Source of the DNA: Amaranthus tricolor
Taxonomy: Eukaryota > Streptophyta > Magnoliopsida > Caryophyllales > Amaranthaceae
Direction of reading: 5' to 3'
Assembly (NCBI RefSeq): GCF_026212465.1
Contig: NC_080060.1
Location: 22,395,106-22,459,105 of the forward strand
Length of the DNA stretch: 64,000 nt
In this document: piece after piece, positions 1 to 15,700 of the stretch
How positions within the stretch are numbered: the first letter of the stretch is position 1
Layout: every line of letters starts with the position of its first letter
Translations under genes and position numbers: made by a program
The notes under the pieces: generated by a model
What the model saw: the letters and a program-made list of their open reading frames with translations, nothing else
The model's database searches: none
Told to the model about the DNA's origin: nothing

Positions 1-2956
1 GCAAAAGTAACAAAATCGCTTAAAAATCCATAAAATCGCAACTAAACACGTCATTTCTAGCATATGACTATGATTTTCAATTCTAACCACTTCAACACAA
101 TAATATATGCCAAATAGTGTTGTGTGCCTAGTTTCATGCAAAACAAACCATGTTTGAGCTACTTTAAGCGCAAAAGTGCAAAAAACACTTAAAAACCCTT
201 AAAATCGCAACTTAACACGTAATTTCTAGCGTATGACAATGATTTTCAATTCTAACCAGTTCAATACAATAACATATACTAAATAGTATTGTGTGCCTTG
301 TTTCGTGCAAAACAAACTAAGTTTGAGCTACTTTTTGCGCAAAAGTGCCAAAAACGCTTAAAAAACCTTAAAATCGCAACTTAACACGTAATGTCTAGCA
401 TATGACTACGATTTTCAATTCTAACAACTTCAACACAATAATATATACCAAATATTGTTGTGTGCCATGTTTCGTGCAAAACAAACCAAGTTTGAGCTAC
501 TTTATGCGCAAAAGTGCCAAAAACGCTTAAAAACCCTTAAAATCGCAACTTAACACGTAATTTCTAGCGTATGACAATGATTTTCAATTCTAACCACTTT
601 AACACAATAACATATACTAAATAGTATTGTGTGCCATGTTTCGTGCAAATCAAACCAAGTTTGAGCTACTTTATGCGCAAAAGTAACAAAATCGCTTAAA
701 AATCCATAAAATCGCAACTAAACACGTCATTTCTAGCATATGACTATGATTTTCAATTCTAACCACTTCAACACAATAATATATACCAAATAGTGTTGTG
801 TGCCTAGTTTCGTGCAAAACAAACCAAGTTTGAGCTACTTTAAGCGCAAAATTGCAAAAAACACTTAAAAACCCTGAAAATCGCAACTTAACACGTAATT
901 TTTAGCGTATGACAATGATTTTCAATTCTAACCACTTCAATACAATAACATATACTAAATAGTATTGTGTGCCTTGTTTCGTGCAAAACAAACTAAGTTT
1001 GAGCTTCTTTATGCGCAAAAGTGCCAAAAACGCTTAAAAACCCTTAAAATCGCAACTTAACACGTAATGTCTAGCATATGACTATGATTTTCAATTCTAA
1101 CCACTTCAACACAATAATATATACCAAATATTGTTGTGTGCCATGTTTCGTGCAAAACAAACCAAGTTTGAGCTACTTTATGCGCAAAAGTGCCAAAAAC
1201 GCTTAAAAACCCTTAAAATCGCAACTTAACACGTAATTTCTAGCATATGACTATGATTTTCAATTCTAACCACTTCAACACAATAATATATACCAAATCG
1301 TGTTGTGTGCCATGTTTCGTGCAAAACAAACCAAGTTTGAGCTACTTTATGCGCAAAAGTGCCAAAAACGCTTAAAAACCCTTAAAATCGAAACTTAACA
1401 CGCAATTTCTAGCGTATGACAATGATTTTCAATTCTAACCACTTCAACACAATAAGATATACTAAATAGTATTGTGTGCCATGTTTCGTGCAAATCAAAC
1501 CAAGTTTGAGCTACTTTATGCGCAAAACTAACTAAATCGCTTAAAAAACCCTTAAGATCGCAACTGAACACGTAATTTCTAGCATATGACTATGATTTTC
1601 AATTCTAACCACTTCAACACAATAATATATGCCAAATAGTGTTGTGTGCCTAGTTTCGTGCAAAACAAACCAAGTTTGAGCTACTTTAAGCGCAAAAGTG
1701 CAAAAAACACTTAAAAACCCTTAAAATCGGAACTTAACATGTAATTTCTAGCGTATGACAATGATTTTCAATTCTAACTACTTCAATACAATAACATATA
1801 TTAAATAGTATTGTGTGCCTTGTTTCGTACAAATCAAACCAAGTTTGAGCTACTTTATGCGCAAAAGTGCCAAAAAACGCTAAAAATTACCCTTAAATTC
1901 GCAACTTAACACGTAATTTCTAGCATATGACTATGATTTTAAATTCTAACCACTTCAAAACAATAATGTATACCAAATAGTGTAGTGTGCAAAGTTTCGT
2001 GCAAAACAAACCAACTTTGAGCTATTTTATACGCAAAACTGCCAAAAACGCTTAAAAACCCTTAAAATCGCAACTTAACACGTAATTTGTAGCGTATTAC
2101 GATTATTTTCAATTTGAACAACTTCAACACAATATTATATACGAAATAGTGTTGTGTGCCAAGTTTCGTACAAAATAAAACAAGTTTGAGCTACTTTATG
2201 CACAAAATTGCCAAAAAACGCTAAAAAAAACCCCTAAATTCGCAATTTAACACGTAATTTCTAGCATATGACTATGATTTTCAGTTCTAACCACTTCAAC
2301 ACAATAATATATACCAAATAGTGTTGTGTGCAAAGTTTCGTGCAAAAGAAACCAAGTTTGAGCTACTTTATACGCAAAAGTGCCAAAAACGCATAGAAAC
2401 CCTTAAAATCGCAAATTAACACATAATTTCTAGCGTATGACAATAATTTTAAATTCCAACCACTTCAACACAATAACATATACTAAATAGTATTGTGTGC
2501 CATGTTTCGTGCAAATCAAAACAAGTTTGAGCTACTTTATGCGCAAAAGTGCCAAAACCGCTTAAATACCATTAAAAGTGCAACTTAACACGTAATTTCT
2601 AGCATATGACTATGATTTTCAATTCTAACCACTTCAACACAATAATACATACCAAATAGTGTTGTGTGCCAAGTTTCGTGCAAAACAAACAGAGTTTGAG
2701 CTACTTTATGCGCAAAAGTGCCCAAAACGCTTAAAAACTCTTAAACTCGCAACTTAACACGTAATTTCTAGCATATGACTATGATTTTCAATTCTAACCA
2801 CTTCAACACAATAATATATACCAAATAGTGTTGTGCGCAAAGTTTCGTGCAAAACAAACCAAATTTGAGCTAGTTTATATGCAAAAGTGCCAAAAACGCT
2901 TAAAAGCCCTTAAAATCGCAATTTAACACGTAATTTCTAGCGTATGACAATAATTT

Positions 2957-4790
2957 TCAATTCCAACCACTTCAACATAATAACATATACTAAATAGTAT
3001 TGTGTGCCATGTTTCGTGCAAATCAAAACAAGTTTGAGCTACTTTATGCGCAAAAGAGCCAAAACCGCTTAAATACCATTAAAATCGCAACTTAACATGT
3101 AATTTCAAGCATATGACTATGAATTTCAATTCTAACCACTTCAACACAATAACATATGACTAAATAGTATTGTGTGCCAAGTTTCGTGCAAAACAAGCCA
3201 AGTTTGAGCTACTTTATGCGCAAAACTGCCAAAAGTGCTTAAAAACCCTTAAAATCGCAACTTAACACGTAATTTCTAGCGTATGACAATGATTTTCAAT
3301 TCTAACCACTTCAACACAATAACATATACTGAATTGTATTGTGTATCATGTTTCGGGCAAATCAAACCAAGTTTGAGCTACTTTATGTGCAAAAGTTTCA
3401 AAACCGCTAAAAAACCCTTAAAATTGCAACTTAACACGTAATTTCTAGCATATGACTTTGAATTTTAATTCTAACCACTACAAGACAATAATATATACCA
3501 AATAGTGTTGTGTGCAAAGTTTCGTGCAGAACAAACTATGTTTGAGCTACTTTATGCACAAAAGTGCCAAAAAACGCTTAAAAACCCTTAAAATCGCAAC
3601 TTAACACGTAATTTCTAGCGTATGACAATGATTTTCTATTCTAACCACTTCAACACAATAACCTATACTAAATAGTATTGTGTGCCATGTTTCGTGCAAA
3701 TCAAACCAAGTTTGAGCTATTTTATGCGCAAAAGTAACAAAATCGCTTAAAAACCCTTAAAATCTCAAGTTAACATGTAATTTCTAGCATATGACTATGA
3801 TTTTCAATTCTAATTACTTCAATACAATAATATATGCCAAATAGTGTTGTGTGCCTACTTTCGTGCAAGACAAACCAAGTTTGAGCTACATTAAGCGCAA
3901 AAGTGCCAAAAACACTTAAAAACTCTTAAAATCGCAACTTACCACGTAATTTCCAGCGTATGACAATGATTTTCAATTCTAACCACTTAAATACAATAAC
4001 ATAACTTAAATAGTATTGCGTACCTTGTTTCGTGCAAATTAAACCAAGTTTGAGCTACTTTATGCGCAAAAGTGTCAAAACAGCTTATAAACCCTCAAAA
4101 TCGCAACTTAACATGTAATTTCGAGAATATGACTATGATTTTCAATTCTATCCACTTCAAGACAATAATATATACCAAATAGTGTTGTGTGCCATGTTTT
4201 GTGCAAAACAAATCAAGTTTGAGCTACTTCATGCGCAAAAGTTCCAAAAATGCTTAAAAACCCTTAAAATCGCAACTTAACACGTAATTTCTAGCGTATG
4301 ACAATGATTTTCCATTCTAACCACTTCAACACAATAACATATACTAAATAGTATTGTGTGCCATGTTTCGTGCAAATCAAAACAAGTTTGAGCTACTTTA
4401 TGCGCAAAAGAGCCAAAACCGCTTAAATACCATTAAAATCGCAACTTAACATGTAATTTCAAGCATATGACTATGAATTTCAATTCTAACCACTTCAACA
4501 CAATAACATATGACTAAATAGTATTGTGTGCCAAGTTTCGTGCAAAACAAGCCAAGTTTGAGCTACTTTATGCGCAAAACTGCCAAAAGTGCTTAAAAAC
4601 CCTTAAAATCGCAACTTAACACGTCATTTCTAGCGTATGACAATGATTTTCAATTCTAACCACTTCAACACAATAACATATACTGAATTGTATTGTGTAT
4701 CATGTTTCGGGCAAATCAAACCAAGTTTGAGCTACTTTATGTGCAAAAGTTTCAAAACCGCTAAAAAACCCTTAAAATTGCAACTTAACA
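2957..4790 (+). repeat. 8-monomer duplication within the left array
   Basis: A block containing several rare variants occurs twice at a spacing of about 1354 bp, or 8 monomers. Shared rare states are AAAAGAGCC (about 3053 and 4407), AATTTCAAGCATATG (3101 and 4455) and GTGTATCATGTTTCGGGC (about 3343 and 4697). Their shared order implies segmental duplication rather than independent mutation. Confidence 0.75.
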
Positions 4791-7700
4791 CGTAATTTCT
4801 AGCATATGACTATGATTTTCAATTCTAACAACTTATACATAATTATATATACCAAATAATGTTGTGGGCCAAGTTTCGTGCAAAACAAACCAAGTTTGAG
4901 CTACTTTATGCGCAAAAGTACGAAGAACGATTAAAAACCCTTAAAATCGCAACTTAACGCGTAATTTCTAGCATATGACTATGATTCTCAATTCTAACCA
5001 CTTCAACACAGTAATATATACCAAATAGTGTTGTGTGCCAAGATTCGTGCAAAACAAACAAAGTTTGAGCTACTTTTATGTGCAAAAGTGCGAAAAATAC
5101 TTAAAAACCCTTAAAATCGCAACTTAACACGTAATTTCAAGCATATGGCAATAATTTTAAATTCTAACCACTTCAACACAATAATATATACTAAATAGTG
5201 TTGTGTGCCAAGTTTTGTGCAAATCAAAGCAAGTTTGAGCTACTTTATACGCAAAAGTGCCAAAAACGCTTAAAAACACTTAAAATCGCAACTTAACACG
5301 TAATTTCTAGCATATGACTATGATTTTTAATTCTAACAACTTCAACACAATATTATATATGAATAATGTTGTGTGCCAAGTTTCGTACAAAACAAAACAA
5401 GTTTGAGCTAATTTAAGCGCAAAAGTGCCAAAAAACAATAAAAAAAACCCTTAAAATCGCAACTGAACACGTAATTACTAGCATATGATTATGATTTTCA
5501 ATTCTAACCACTTCAACACAATAATATATACCAATTAGTGTTGTGTGCAAAGTTTCGTGCAAAACAAACCAAGTTTGAGCTACTTTATACGCAAAAGTGC
5601 CAAAAACGCTTAAAAACCCTTAAAATCGCAACTTAACACGTAATTTCTAGCGTATGACAACGATTTTCAATTCTAACAACTTCAACACAATAACATATAC
5701 CAAATAGTATTGTGTGCCATGTTTCGTGCAAATCAAAACAAGTTTGAGCCACTTGATGCGCAAAAGTGCCAAAACCGCTTAAATACCATTAAAATCACAA
5801 CTTAACACGTAATTTCTAGCATATGACTATCATTTTAAATTCTAACCACTTCAACAAAATAATATATACCAAATAGTTTTGTGTACCATGTTTCGCGCAA
5901 AACAAACAAAGTTTGAGCTACTTTATGCGTAAAACTGCCAAAAATGCTTAAAAACCCTTAAAATCACAACTTAACACGTAATTTCTAGCGTATGAAAATG
6001 ATTTTCAATTCTAACCACTTCAACACAATAACATATACTAAATAGTATTGTGTGACATGTTTCGGGCAAATCAAACCAAGTTTGAGCTACTTTATGCGCA
6101 AAAGTGCCAAAACCGCTAAAAAAAACCCTTAAAATCGCAGCTTAACACGTAATTTCTATCATATGACTAAGTTTTTCAATTATAACCACTTCAAGACAAT
6201 AATATATACAAAATAGTGTTGTGTGCCAAGTTTCGTGCAAAACAAACTAAGTTTGAGCTACTTTATGCGCAAAAGTGCCAAAAACGCTTAAAAACCCTTA
6301 AAATCGCAACTTAACACGTAATTTCTAGCATATGACTATGATTTTCATTTCTAACCACTTCAACACAATATTATATACGAAATAGTGTTGTGTGCCAAGT
6401 TTCGTACAAAACAAAACAAGTTTGAGCTACTTTATGCGCAAAAGTGCCAAAACCGCTAAAAAAACCCTTAACATCGCAACTTAACACGTAATTTCTAGCA
6501 TATGACTATGATTTTAAATTCTAACCACTTCAACACAATAATATATACCAAATAGTGTTGTGTGCAATGTTTCGTCCAAAAACAAACCAAGTTTGAGCTA
6601 CTTTATACGCAAAAGTGCCAAAAAACGCTTAAAAACCCTTAAAATCGCAACTTAACACGTAATTTCTAGCGTATGACACTGATTTTCAATTCTAACCACT
6701 TCAACACAATAACATATACTAAATAGTTTTATGTGCCAAGTTTCATGCAAATAAAAACATGTTTGAGCTACTTTATGCGCAAAAGTGCCAAAACCGCTTA
6801 AATACCATTAAAATCGCAACTGAACACGTAATTTCTAGCATATGACTATGATTTTCAATTCTAACCACTTCAACACAATAATATATACCAAATAGTGTTG
6901 TGCGCCAAGATTCTTGCAAAACAAACAAAGTTTGAGCTATTTTATGCGCAAAAGTGCAAAAAATGCTTAAAAACCCTTAAAATCGCAACTTAACACGTAA
7001 TTTCTAGCATATGACAATGATTTTCAATTCTAACCACTTCAACACAATAACATATACTAAATAGTATTGTGTGCCATGTTTCGGGCAAATCAAACCAAGT
7101 TTGATCTACTTGATGCGCAAAAGTGCAAAAACCGCTAAAAATCCCCTTAAAATCGCAACTTAACACGTAATTTCTGGCATATGACTATGATTTTTAATTC
7201 TAACCACTTCAAGAAAATAATATATACCAAATAGTGTTGTGTGCCAAGTTTCGTGCAAAACAAACTAAGTTTGAGCTACTTTATGCGCAAAAGTGTCAAA
7301 AACTCTTAAAAACCCTTAAAATCGCCACTTAACACGTAATTTCTAGCATATGACTATGATTTTCAATTCTAACCACTTATACATAATTATATATACCAAA
7401 TAATGTTGTGTGCCAAGTTTCGTGCAAAACAAACCAAGTTTGAGCTACTTTATGCGCAAAAGTGCCAAAAACGCTTAAAAACCCTTAAAATCGCAACTTA
7501 ACACGTAATTTCTAGCGTATGACAATGATTTTCTATTCTAACCACTTCAACACAATAACCTATACTAAATAGTATTGTGTGCCATGTTTCGTGCAAATCA
7601 AACCAAGTTTGAGCTATTTTATGCGCAAAAGTTAGAAAATCGCTTAAAAACACTTAAAATCTCAACTTAACACGTAATTTCTAGCATATGACTATGATTT

Positions 7701-9350
7701 TCAATTCTAACTACTTCAACACAATAATATATGCCAAATAGTGTTGTGTGCCTACTTTCGTGCACGACAAACCAAGTTTGAGCTACATTAAGCGCAAAAG
7801 TGCCAAAAACACTTACAAACTCTTAAAATCGCAACTTACCACGTAATTTCTAGCGTATGACAATGATTTTCAATTCTAACCACTTAAATACAATAACATA
7901 ACCTAAATAGTATTGCGTGCCTTGTTTCGTGCAAATTAAACCAAGTTTGAACTACTTTATGCGCAAAAGTGTCAAAACCGCTTATAAACCCTCAAAATCG
8001 CAACTTAACATATAATTTCGAGAATATGACTATGATTTTGAATTCTATCCACTTCAAGACAATAATATATACCAAATAGTGTTGTGTGCCATGTTTTGTG
8101 CAAAACAAATCAAGTTTGAGCTACTTCATGCGCAAAAGTTCAAAAAATGCTTAAAAACCCTTAAAATCGCAACTTAACATGTAATTTCTAGCATATGGCA
8201 ATAATATTAAATTCTAACCACTTGAACACAATAACATATACTTAATAGTGTTGTGGCAAAGTTTTGTGCAAATCAAACCAAGTTTGAGTTACTTTATGCG
8301 CAAAAGTACGAAAAACGATTAAAAACCCTAAAAATCGCAACTTAACGCGTAATTTCTAGCATATGACTATGATTCTCAATTCTAACCACTTCAACACAGT
8401 AATATATACCAAATAGTGTTGTGTGCCAAGTTTCGTGCAAAACAAACAAAGTTTGAGCTACTTTTATGTGCAAAAGTGCGAAAAATACTTTAAAACCCTT
8501 AAAATAGCAACTTAACACGTAATTTCTAGCGTTTGACAATGATTTTCAAATCTAACCACATCAACACAATAACATATACTGAATAGTATTGTGTGCCATG
8601 TTTCGGGCAAATCAAACCAAGTTTGAGCTACTTTATGCGCAAAAGTGCCAAAACCGCTAAAAAACCCTTAAAATCGCAACTTAACACGTAATTTCTGGCA
8701 TATGAAAATGATTTTCAATTCTAACAACTTCAAGACAATAATATATACCAAATAGTGTTGTGTCCCAAGTTTCGTGCAAAACAAACTAAGTTTGAGCTAC
8801 TTTATGAGCAAAAGTGTCAAAAACGCTTAAAAACCCTTAAAATCGTCACTTAACACGTAATTTCTAGCATATGACTATGATTTTCAATTCTAACCACTTC
8901 AACACAATAATATATAACAAATAGTTTTGTGTGCCAAGTGTCGTGCAAAACAAACCAAGTTGAGCTACTTTATGCGCAAAAGTGCCAAAAACGCTTAGAA
9001 ACCCTTAAAAGCGCAACTTAACACGTAATTTCTAGCGTATGACATTGATTTTGAATTCTAACCACTTCAAAACAATAACATATAATTAATAGTATTGTGT
9101 GCCATGTTTCGTGCAAATCAAACCAAGTTTGAGCTACTTATGCGCAAAAGTGCCAAAAACACATAAAAACCCTAAAAAATCGCAACTTAATACGTAATTT
9201 CTAGCGTATGTCATTGAGTTTAAATTCTAACCACTTCAACACAATAACATATACTAAATAGTATTGTGTGCCATGTTTCGTGCAAATCAAACCAAGTTTG
9301 AGCTTACTTTATGCGCAAAAGTGACAAAATCGCTTAAAAACCCTTAAAAT

Positions 9351-12300
9351 CGCAACCTAACACGTAATTTCTAGCATATGACTATGATTTCAATTCTAAC
9401 CACTTCAACACAATAATATATGCCAAATAGTGTTGTGTGCCTAGTTTCGTACAAAACAAACAAAGTTTGAGCTACTTTAAGCGCAAAAGTGCAAAAAAAC
9501 ACTTAAAAACTCTTAAAATCACAACTTAACACATAATTTCTAGCGTATGACAATGATTTTCAATTCTAACCATTTCAATACAATAACATATACTAAAGAG
9601 TATTGTGTGCCTTTTTTCGTGCAAATCAAACCAAGTTTGAGCTAATTTATGCGCAAAAGTGCCAAAACCGCTTATAAACCCTCAAAATCGCAACTTAACA
9701 CGTAATTTCGAACATATGACTATGATTTTCAATTCTATCCACTTCAAGACAATAATATATACCAAATAGTGTTGTGTGCCATGTTTCGTGCAAAACAAAT
9801 CAAGTTTGAGCTACTTTATGTGCAAAAGTGCCAAAATGCTTAAAAACCCTTAAAATCGCAACTTAACACGTAATTTCTAGAATATGACTATGATTTTGAA
9901 TTCTAACCACTTTCAACACAATAATTTATACCAAATAGTGTTGTGTGCAAAGTTTCGTGCAAAACAAACCAAGATTGAGCTACTTTATGCGCAAAAGTGC
10001 CAAAATGCTTATGAACTCTTAAAATCGCAACTTAACACGTAATTTCTTGCGTATGACAATTATTTTCAATTCTAACCACTTCAACGCAACAAAATATACT
10101 AAATAGTATTGTGTGCCATGTTTCGTGCAAATTAAACCAAGTTTGAGCTACTTTATGCGCAAAAACTGCCAAAAACCGCTTAAACCCTTAAAATCGCAAC
10201 TTAACACGTAATTTCTAGCATATGGCAATAATTTTGAATTCTTACCATTTCAACACAATAATATATACTAAATAGTGTTGTGTGCCATGTTTCGTACAAA
10301 TCAAACCAAGTTTGAGCTACTTTATGTGCAAAAGTGCCAAAAAACTCTAAAAAAAACCCTTAAATTCGCAACTTAACACGTAATTTCTAGCATATGACTA
10401 TGATTTTCAATTCTAACCACTTCAACACAATAATATATACCAAATAGTTTTGTGTGCCAAGTTTCGTGCAAAACAAACCAAGTTTGAGCTACTTTATGCG
10501 CAAAAGTGCCAAAATGCTTATACACTCTTAAAATCGCAACTTAACACGTAATTTCTTGCGTATGACAATGATTTTCAATTCTAACCACTTCAACACAATA
10601 ATATATACTAAATAGTGTTGTGTGCCATGTTTCGTGCAAATCAAACCAAGTTTGAGCTATTTTATGCGCAAAAGTGCCAAAACCGCTTAAAAACCGTTAA
10701 AATCGCAACTTAACACGTAATTTCTAGCATATGACCATGATTTTCAATTCTAACCACTTCAACACAATAATATATACCAAATAGTTTTGTGTGCCAAGTG
10801 TTGTGCAAAACAAACCAAGTTTGAGCTACTTTATGCGCAAAACTGCCAAAAGTGCTTTAAAAACCCTTAAAATCGCAACCTAACACGTAATTTCTAGCAT
10901 ATGACTATGATTTTCAATTCTAACCACTTCAACACAATAATATATGCCAAATAGTGTTGTGTGCCTAGTTTCGTACAAAACAAACAAAGTTTGAGCTACT
11001 TTAAGCGCAAAAGTGCAAAAAAACACTTAAAAACTCTTAAAATCACAACTTAACACATAATTTCTAGCGTATGACAATGATTTTCAATTCTAACCACTTC
11101 AATACAATAACATATACTAAAGAGTATTGTGTGCCTTTTTTCGTGCAAATCAAACCAAGTTTGAGCTAATTTATGCGCAAAAGTGCCAAAACCGCTTATA
11201 ATCAAAATCGCAACTTAACACGTAATTTCGAACATATGACTATGATTTTAAATTCTATCCACTTCAAGACAATAATATATACCAAATAGTGTTGTGTGCC
11301 ATGTTTCGTGCAAAACAAATCAAGTTTGAGCTACTTTATGTGCAAAAGTGCCAAAATGCTTAAAAACCCTTAAAATCGCAACTTAACACGTAATTTCTAG
11401 AATATGACTATGATTTTGAATTCTAACCACTTCAACACAATAATTTATACCAAATAGTGTTGTGTGCAAAGTTTCGTGCAAAACAAACCAAGATTGAGCT
11501 ACTTTATGCGCAAAAGTGCCAAAATGCTTATGAACTCTTAAAATCGCAACTTAACACGTAATTTCTTGCGTATGACAATTATTTTCAATTCTAACCACTT
11601 CAACGCAACAAAATATACTAAATAGTATTGTGTGCCATGTTTCGTGCAAATTAAACCAAGTTTGAGCTACTTTATGCGCAAAACTGCCAAAACCGCTTAA
11701 AAACCCTTAAAATCGCAACTTAACACGTAATTTCTAGCATATGGCAATAATTTTGAATTCTTACCATTTCAACACAATAATATATACTAAATAGTGTTGT
11801 GTGCCATGTTTCGTACAAATCAAACCAAGTTTGAGCTACTTTATGTGCAAAAGTGCCAAAAAACTCTAAAAAAAACCCTTAAATTCGCAACTTAACACGT
11901 AATTTCTAGCATATGACTATGATTTTCAATTCTAACCACTTCAACACAATAATATATACCAAATAGTTTTGTGTGCCAAGTTTCGTGCAAAACAAACCAA
12001 GTTTGAGCTACTTTATGCGCAAAAGTGCCAAAAACGCTTAAAAACCCTTACAATCGCAACTTAACACGTAATTTCTAGCATATGACTATGATTTTTAATT
12101 CTAACCACTTCAACATAATAATTTATACCAAATAGTGTTGTGTGCAAAGTTTCGTGCAAAACAAACCAAGATTGAGCTACTTTATGCGCAAAAGTGCCAA
12201 AATGCTTATACACTCTTAAAATCGCAACTTAACACGTAATTTCTTGCGTATGACAATGATTTATGACAATGATTTTCAATTCTAACCACTTCAACACAAT

Positions 12301-12400
12301 AATATAATACTAAATAGTGTTGTGTGCCATGTTTCGTGCAAATCAAACCAAGTTTGAGCTATTTTATGCGCAAAAGTGCCAAAACCGCTTAAAAACCGTT
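9351..12400 (+). repeat. Tandem duplication of a 9- to 10-monomer HOR
   Basis: Two adjacent copies start at 9351 and 10874, 1523 bp (9 monomers) apart, and share the rare CGCAACCTAACAC start and a run of distinctive variants (AAAAAAACACTT, CCTTTTTTCGTGC, ATTTCGAACATATG, GAATTCTTACC). Later in the block the spacing rises to 1688 bp (ATGCTTATACACTC at 10513 and 12201), so the second copy holds one extra monomer around 12010-12180. It looks like a recent unequal exchange. Confidence 0.8.
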
Positions 12401-12705
12401 TTAAAATCGCAACTTAACACGTAATTTCTAGCATATGACTATGATTTTCAATTCTAACCACTTATACATATAATATATACCAAATAATGTTGTGTGCCAT
12501 GTTTCGTGCAAAACAAACCAAGTTTGAGATACTTTATGCGCAAAAGTGCCAAAAACGCTTAAAAACCCTTAAAATCGCAACTTAACACGTAATTTCTAGC
12601 GTATGACAATGATTTTCTATTCTAACCACTTCAACACGATAACCTATACTAAATAGTATTGTGGTGCCTTGTTTCGTGCAAATCAAACCAAGTTTGAGCT
12701 ACTTT

Positions 12706-15700
12706 AAGCACAAAAGTAAAAAAATCGCTTAAAAACCCTTAAAATCTCAACTTAACACGTAATTTCTAGCATATGACTATGATTTTCAATTCTAACCACT
12801 TCAACACAATAATATATGCCAAATAGTGTTGTGTGCCTAGTTTCGTGCAAGAGAAACCAAGTTTGAGCTACTTTAAGCGCAAAAGTGCCAAAAACACTTA
12901 AGAACTCTTAAAATCGCAACTTAACACGTAATTTCTAGCGTATGACAATGATTTTCAAATCTAACCACTTAAATACAATAACATATACTAAATAGTATTG
13001 TGTGCCATGTTTCGTGCAAATCAAAACCAAGTTTGAGCTTCTTTATGCGCAAAAGTGCCAAAACCGCTTATAAACCCTCAAAATCGCAACTTAACATGTA
13101 ATTTCGAGTATATGACTATGATTTTCAATTCTATCCACTTCAAGACAATAATATATACCAAATAGTGTTGTGTGCCCAAGTTTTGTGCAAAACAAATCAA
13201 GTTTGAGCTACTTCATGCGCAAAAGTTCCAAAAACACTTAAAAACCCTTAAAATCGCAACTTAACACGTAATTTCTAGCATATGGACTATGATTTCAATT
13301 CTAAAGACTTCAACACAATAATATTTAGCAAATAGTGTTGTGTTCCAAGTTTCGTGCAAAACAAACCAAGTTTGAGCTACTTTATGCGCAAAAGTGCCAA
13401 AAACGCTTAAAAACCCTTAAAATCACAACTTAACACGTAATTTCTAGCATATGGCAATAATTTTAAAATTCTAACCACTTCAACACAATAATATATACTA
13501 AATAGTGTTGTGTGCCATGTTTCGTACAAATCAAACCAAGTTTGAGCTACTTTATGTGCAAAAGTGCCAAAAAACTCTAAAAAAACCCTTAAATTCGCAA
13601 CTTAACATGTAATTTCTAGCATATGACTATGATTTTCAATTCTAACAACTTCAACACAATAATATATACCAAATAGTTTTGTGTGCCAAGTTTCGTGCAA
13701 AAAAAAAAGCAAGTTTGAGCTACTTTATGTGCAAAGTGCCAAAAACGCTTAAAAACCCTTAAAATCGCAACTTAACACGTAATTTCTAGCATATGACTAT
13801 CATTTTTAATTCTAACCACTTCAACACAATAATTTATTCCAAATAGTGTTGTGTGCAAATTTTCGTGCAAAACAAACCAAGATTGAGCTACTTTATGCGC
13901 AAAAGTGCCAAAATGCTTATAAACTTTTAAAATCGCAACTTAACACGTAATTTCTTGCGTATGACAATGATTTTCAATTGTAACCACTTCCACACAATAA
14001 TATATACTAAATAGTATTGTGTGCCATGTTTCGTGCAAATCAAACCAAGTTTGAGCTACTTTATGCGCAAAAGTGCCAAACCGCTTAAAAACCCTTAAAA
14101 TCGCAACTTAACACGTAATTTCTAACATATGACTATGATTTTCAATTCTAACCACTTATACATAATAATATATACCAAATAATGTTGTGTGCCAAGTTTC
14201 GTGCAAAACAAACCAAGTTTGAGCTACTTTATGCGCAAAAGTGCCAAAAACGCTTAAGAACCCTTTAAAATCGCAACTTAACACGTAATTTCTAGTGTAT
14301 GACAATGATTTTCTATTTTAACCACTTCAACACGATAACCTATACTAAATAGTATTGTGTGCCATGTTTCGTGCAAATCAAACCAAGTTTGAGCTACTTT
14401 ATGCATAAAAAGTAACAAAATCGCTTAAAAACCCTTAAAATCTCAACTTAACACGTAATTTCTAGCATATGACTATGATTTTCAATTCTAACCACTTCAA
14501 CACATATAATATATGCCAAATAGTGTTGTGTGCCTAGTTTCGTGCAAGACAAACCAAGTTTGAGCTACTTTAAGCGCAAAAAGTGCCAAAAACACTTTAA
14601 AAACTCTTAAAATCGCAACTTAACACGTAATTTCTAGCGTATGACAATGATTTTCAAATCTAACCACTTAAATACAATAACATATACTAAATAGTATTGT
14701 GTGCCTTGTTTCGTGCAAATCAAACCAAGTTGGAGTTACTTTATGCGCAAAAGTGCCAAAACCGCTTATAAACCCTCAAAATCGCAACTTAACATGTAAT
14801 TTCGAGAATATGACTATGATTTTCAATTCTATCCACTTCAAGACAATAATATATACCAAATAGTGTTGTGTGCCAAGTTTTGTGCAAAACAAATCAAGTT
14901 TGAGCTACTTCATGCGCAAAAGTGCCAAAAATAATTGAAAACCCTTAAAATCGCAACTTAACACGTAATTTCTAGCATATGACTATGATTTTCAATTCTA
15001 AAGACTTCAACACAATAATATTTACCAAATAGTGTTGTGTTCCAAGTTTCGTGCAAAACAAACCAAGTTTTAGCTACTTTATGCGCAAAAGTTCCAAAAA
15101 TGCTTAAAAATCTTTAAAATCGCAACTTAACACGTAATTTCTAGCATATGGCAATAATTTTAAATTCTAACCACTTCAACACAATAATATATACTTAATA
15201 GTGTTGTGGCAAAGTTTTGTGCAAATCAAACCAAGTTTCAGCTACTTTATGCGCAAAAGTACGAAAAACGATTAATAACCCTTCAAATCGCAACTTAACA
15301 CGTAATTTCTACCATATGACTATGATTCTAAATTCTAACCACTTCAACACAGTAATATATACCAAATAGTGTTGTGTGCCATGTTTCGTGCAAAACAAAC
15401 CAAGTTTGAGCTACTTTTATGTGCAAAAGTGCCAAAAAATGCTTAAAAACCATTAAAATCGCAACTTAACACGTAATTTCTAGCGTTTGACAATGATTTT
15501 CAATTCTAACCACATCAACCCAATAACATATACTGAATAGTATTGTGTGCCATGTTTCGGGAAAATCAAACCAAGTTTGAGCTACTTTATGCGCTAAAGT
15601 GCCAAAACCGCTAAAAACCCTTAAAATCGCAACTTAACACGTAATTTCTGGCATATGACTATGATTTTCAATTCTAACAACTTCAAAACAATAATATATA

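Noticed and set aside
671..886. Short ORFs in the satellite (also 8342-8539 and 41550-41741)
   Set aside because: They encode the same junction-spanning peptide of the tandem repeat, begin and end within monomers and vary with substitutions; no gene signal.
8320..9180. Telomere-like CCCTAAA words in some monomers
   Set aside because: Isolated single words arising from the common AACCCTTAAAA by one change; no tandem telomeric run.
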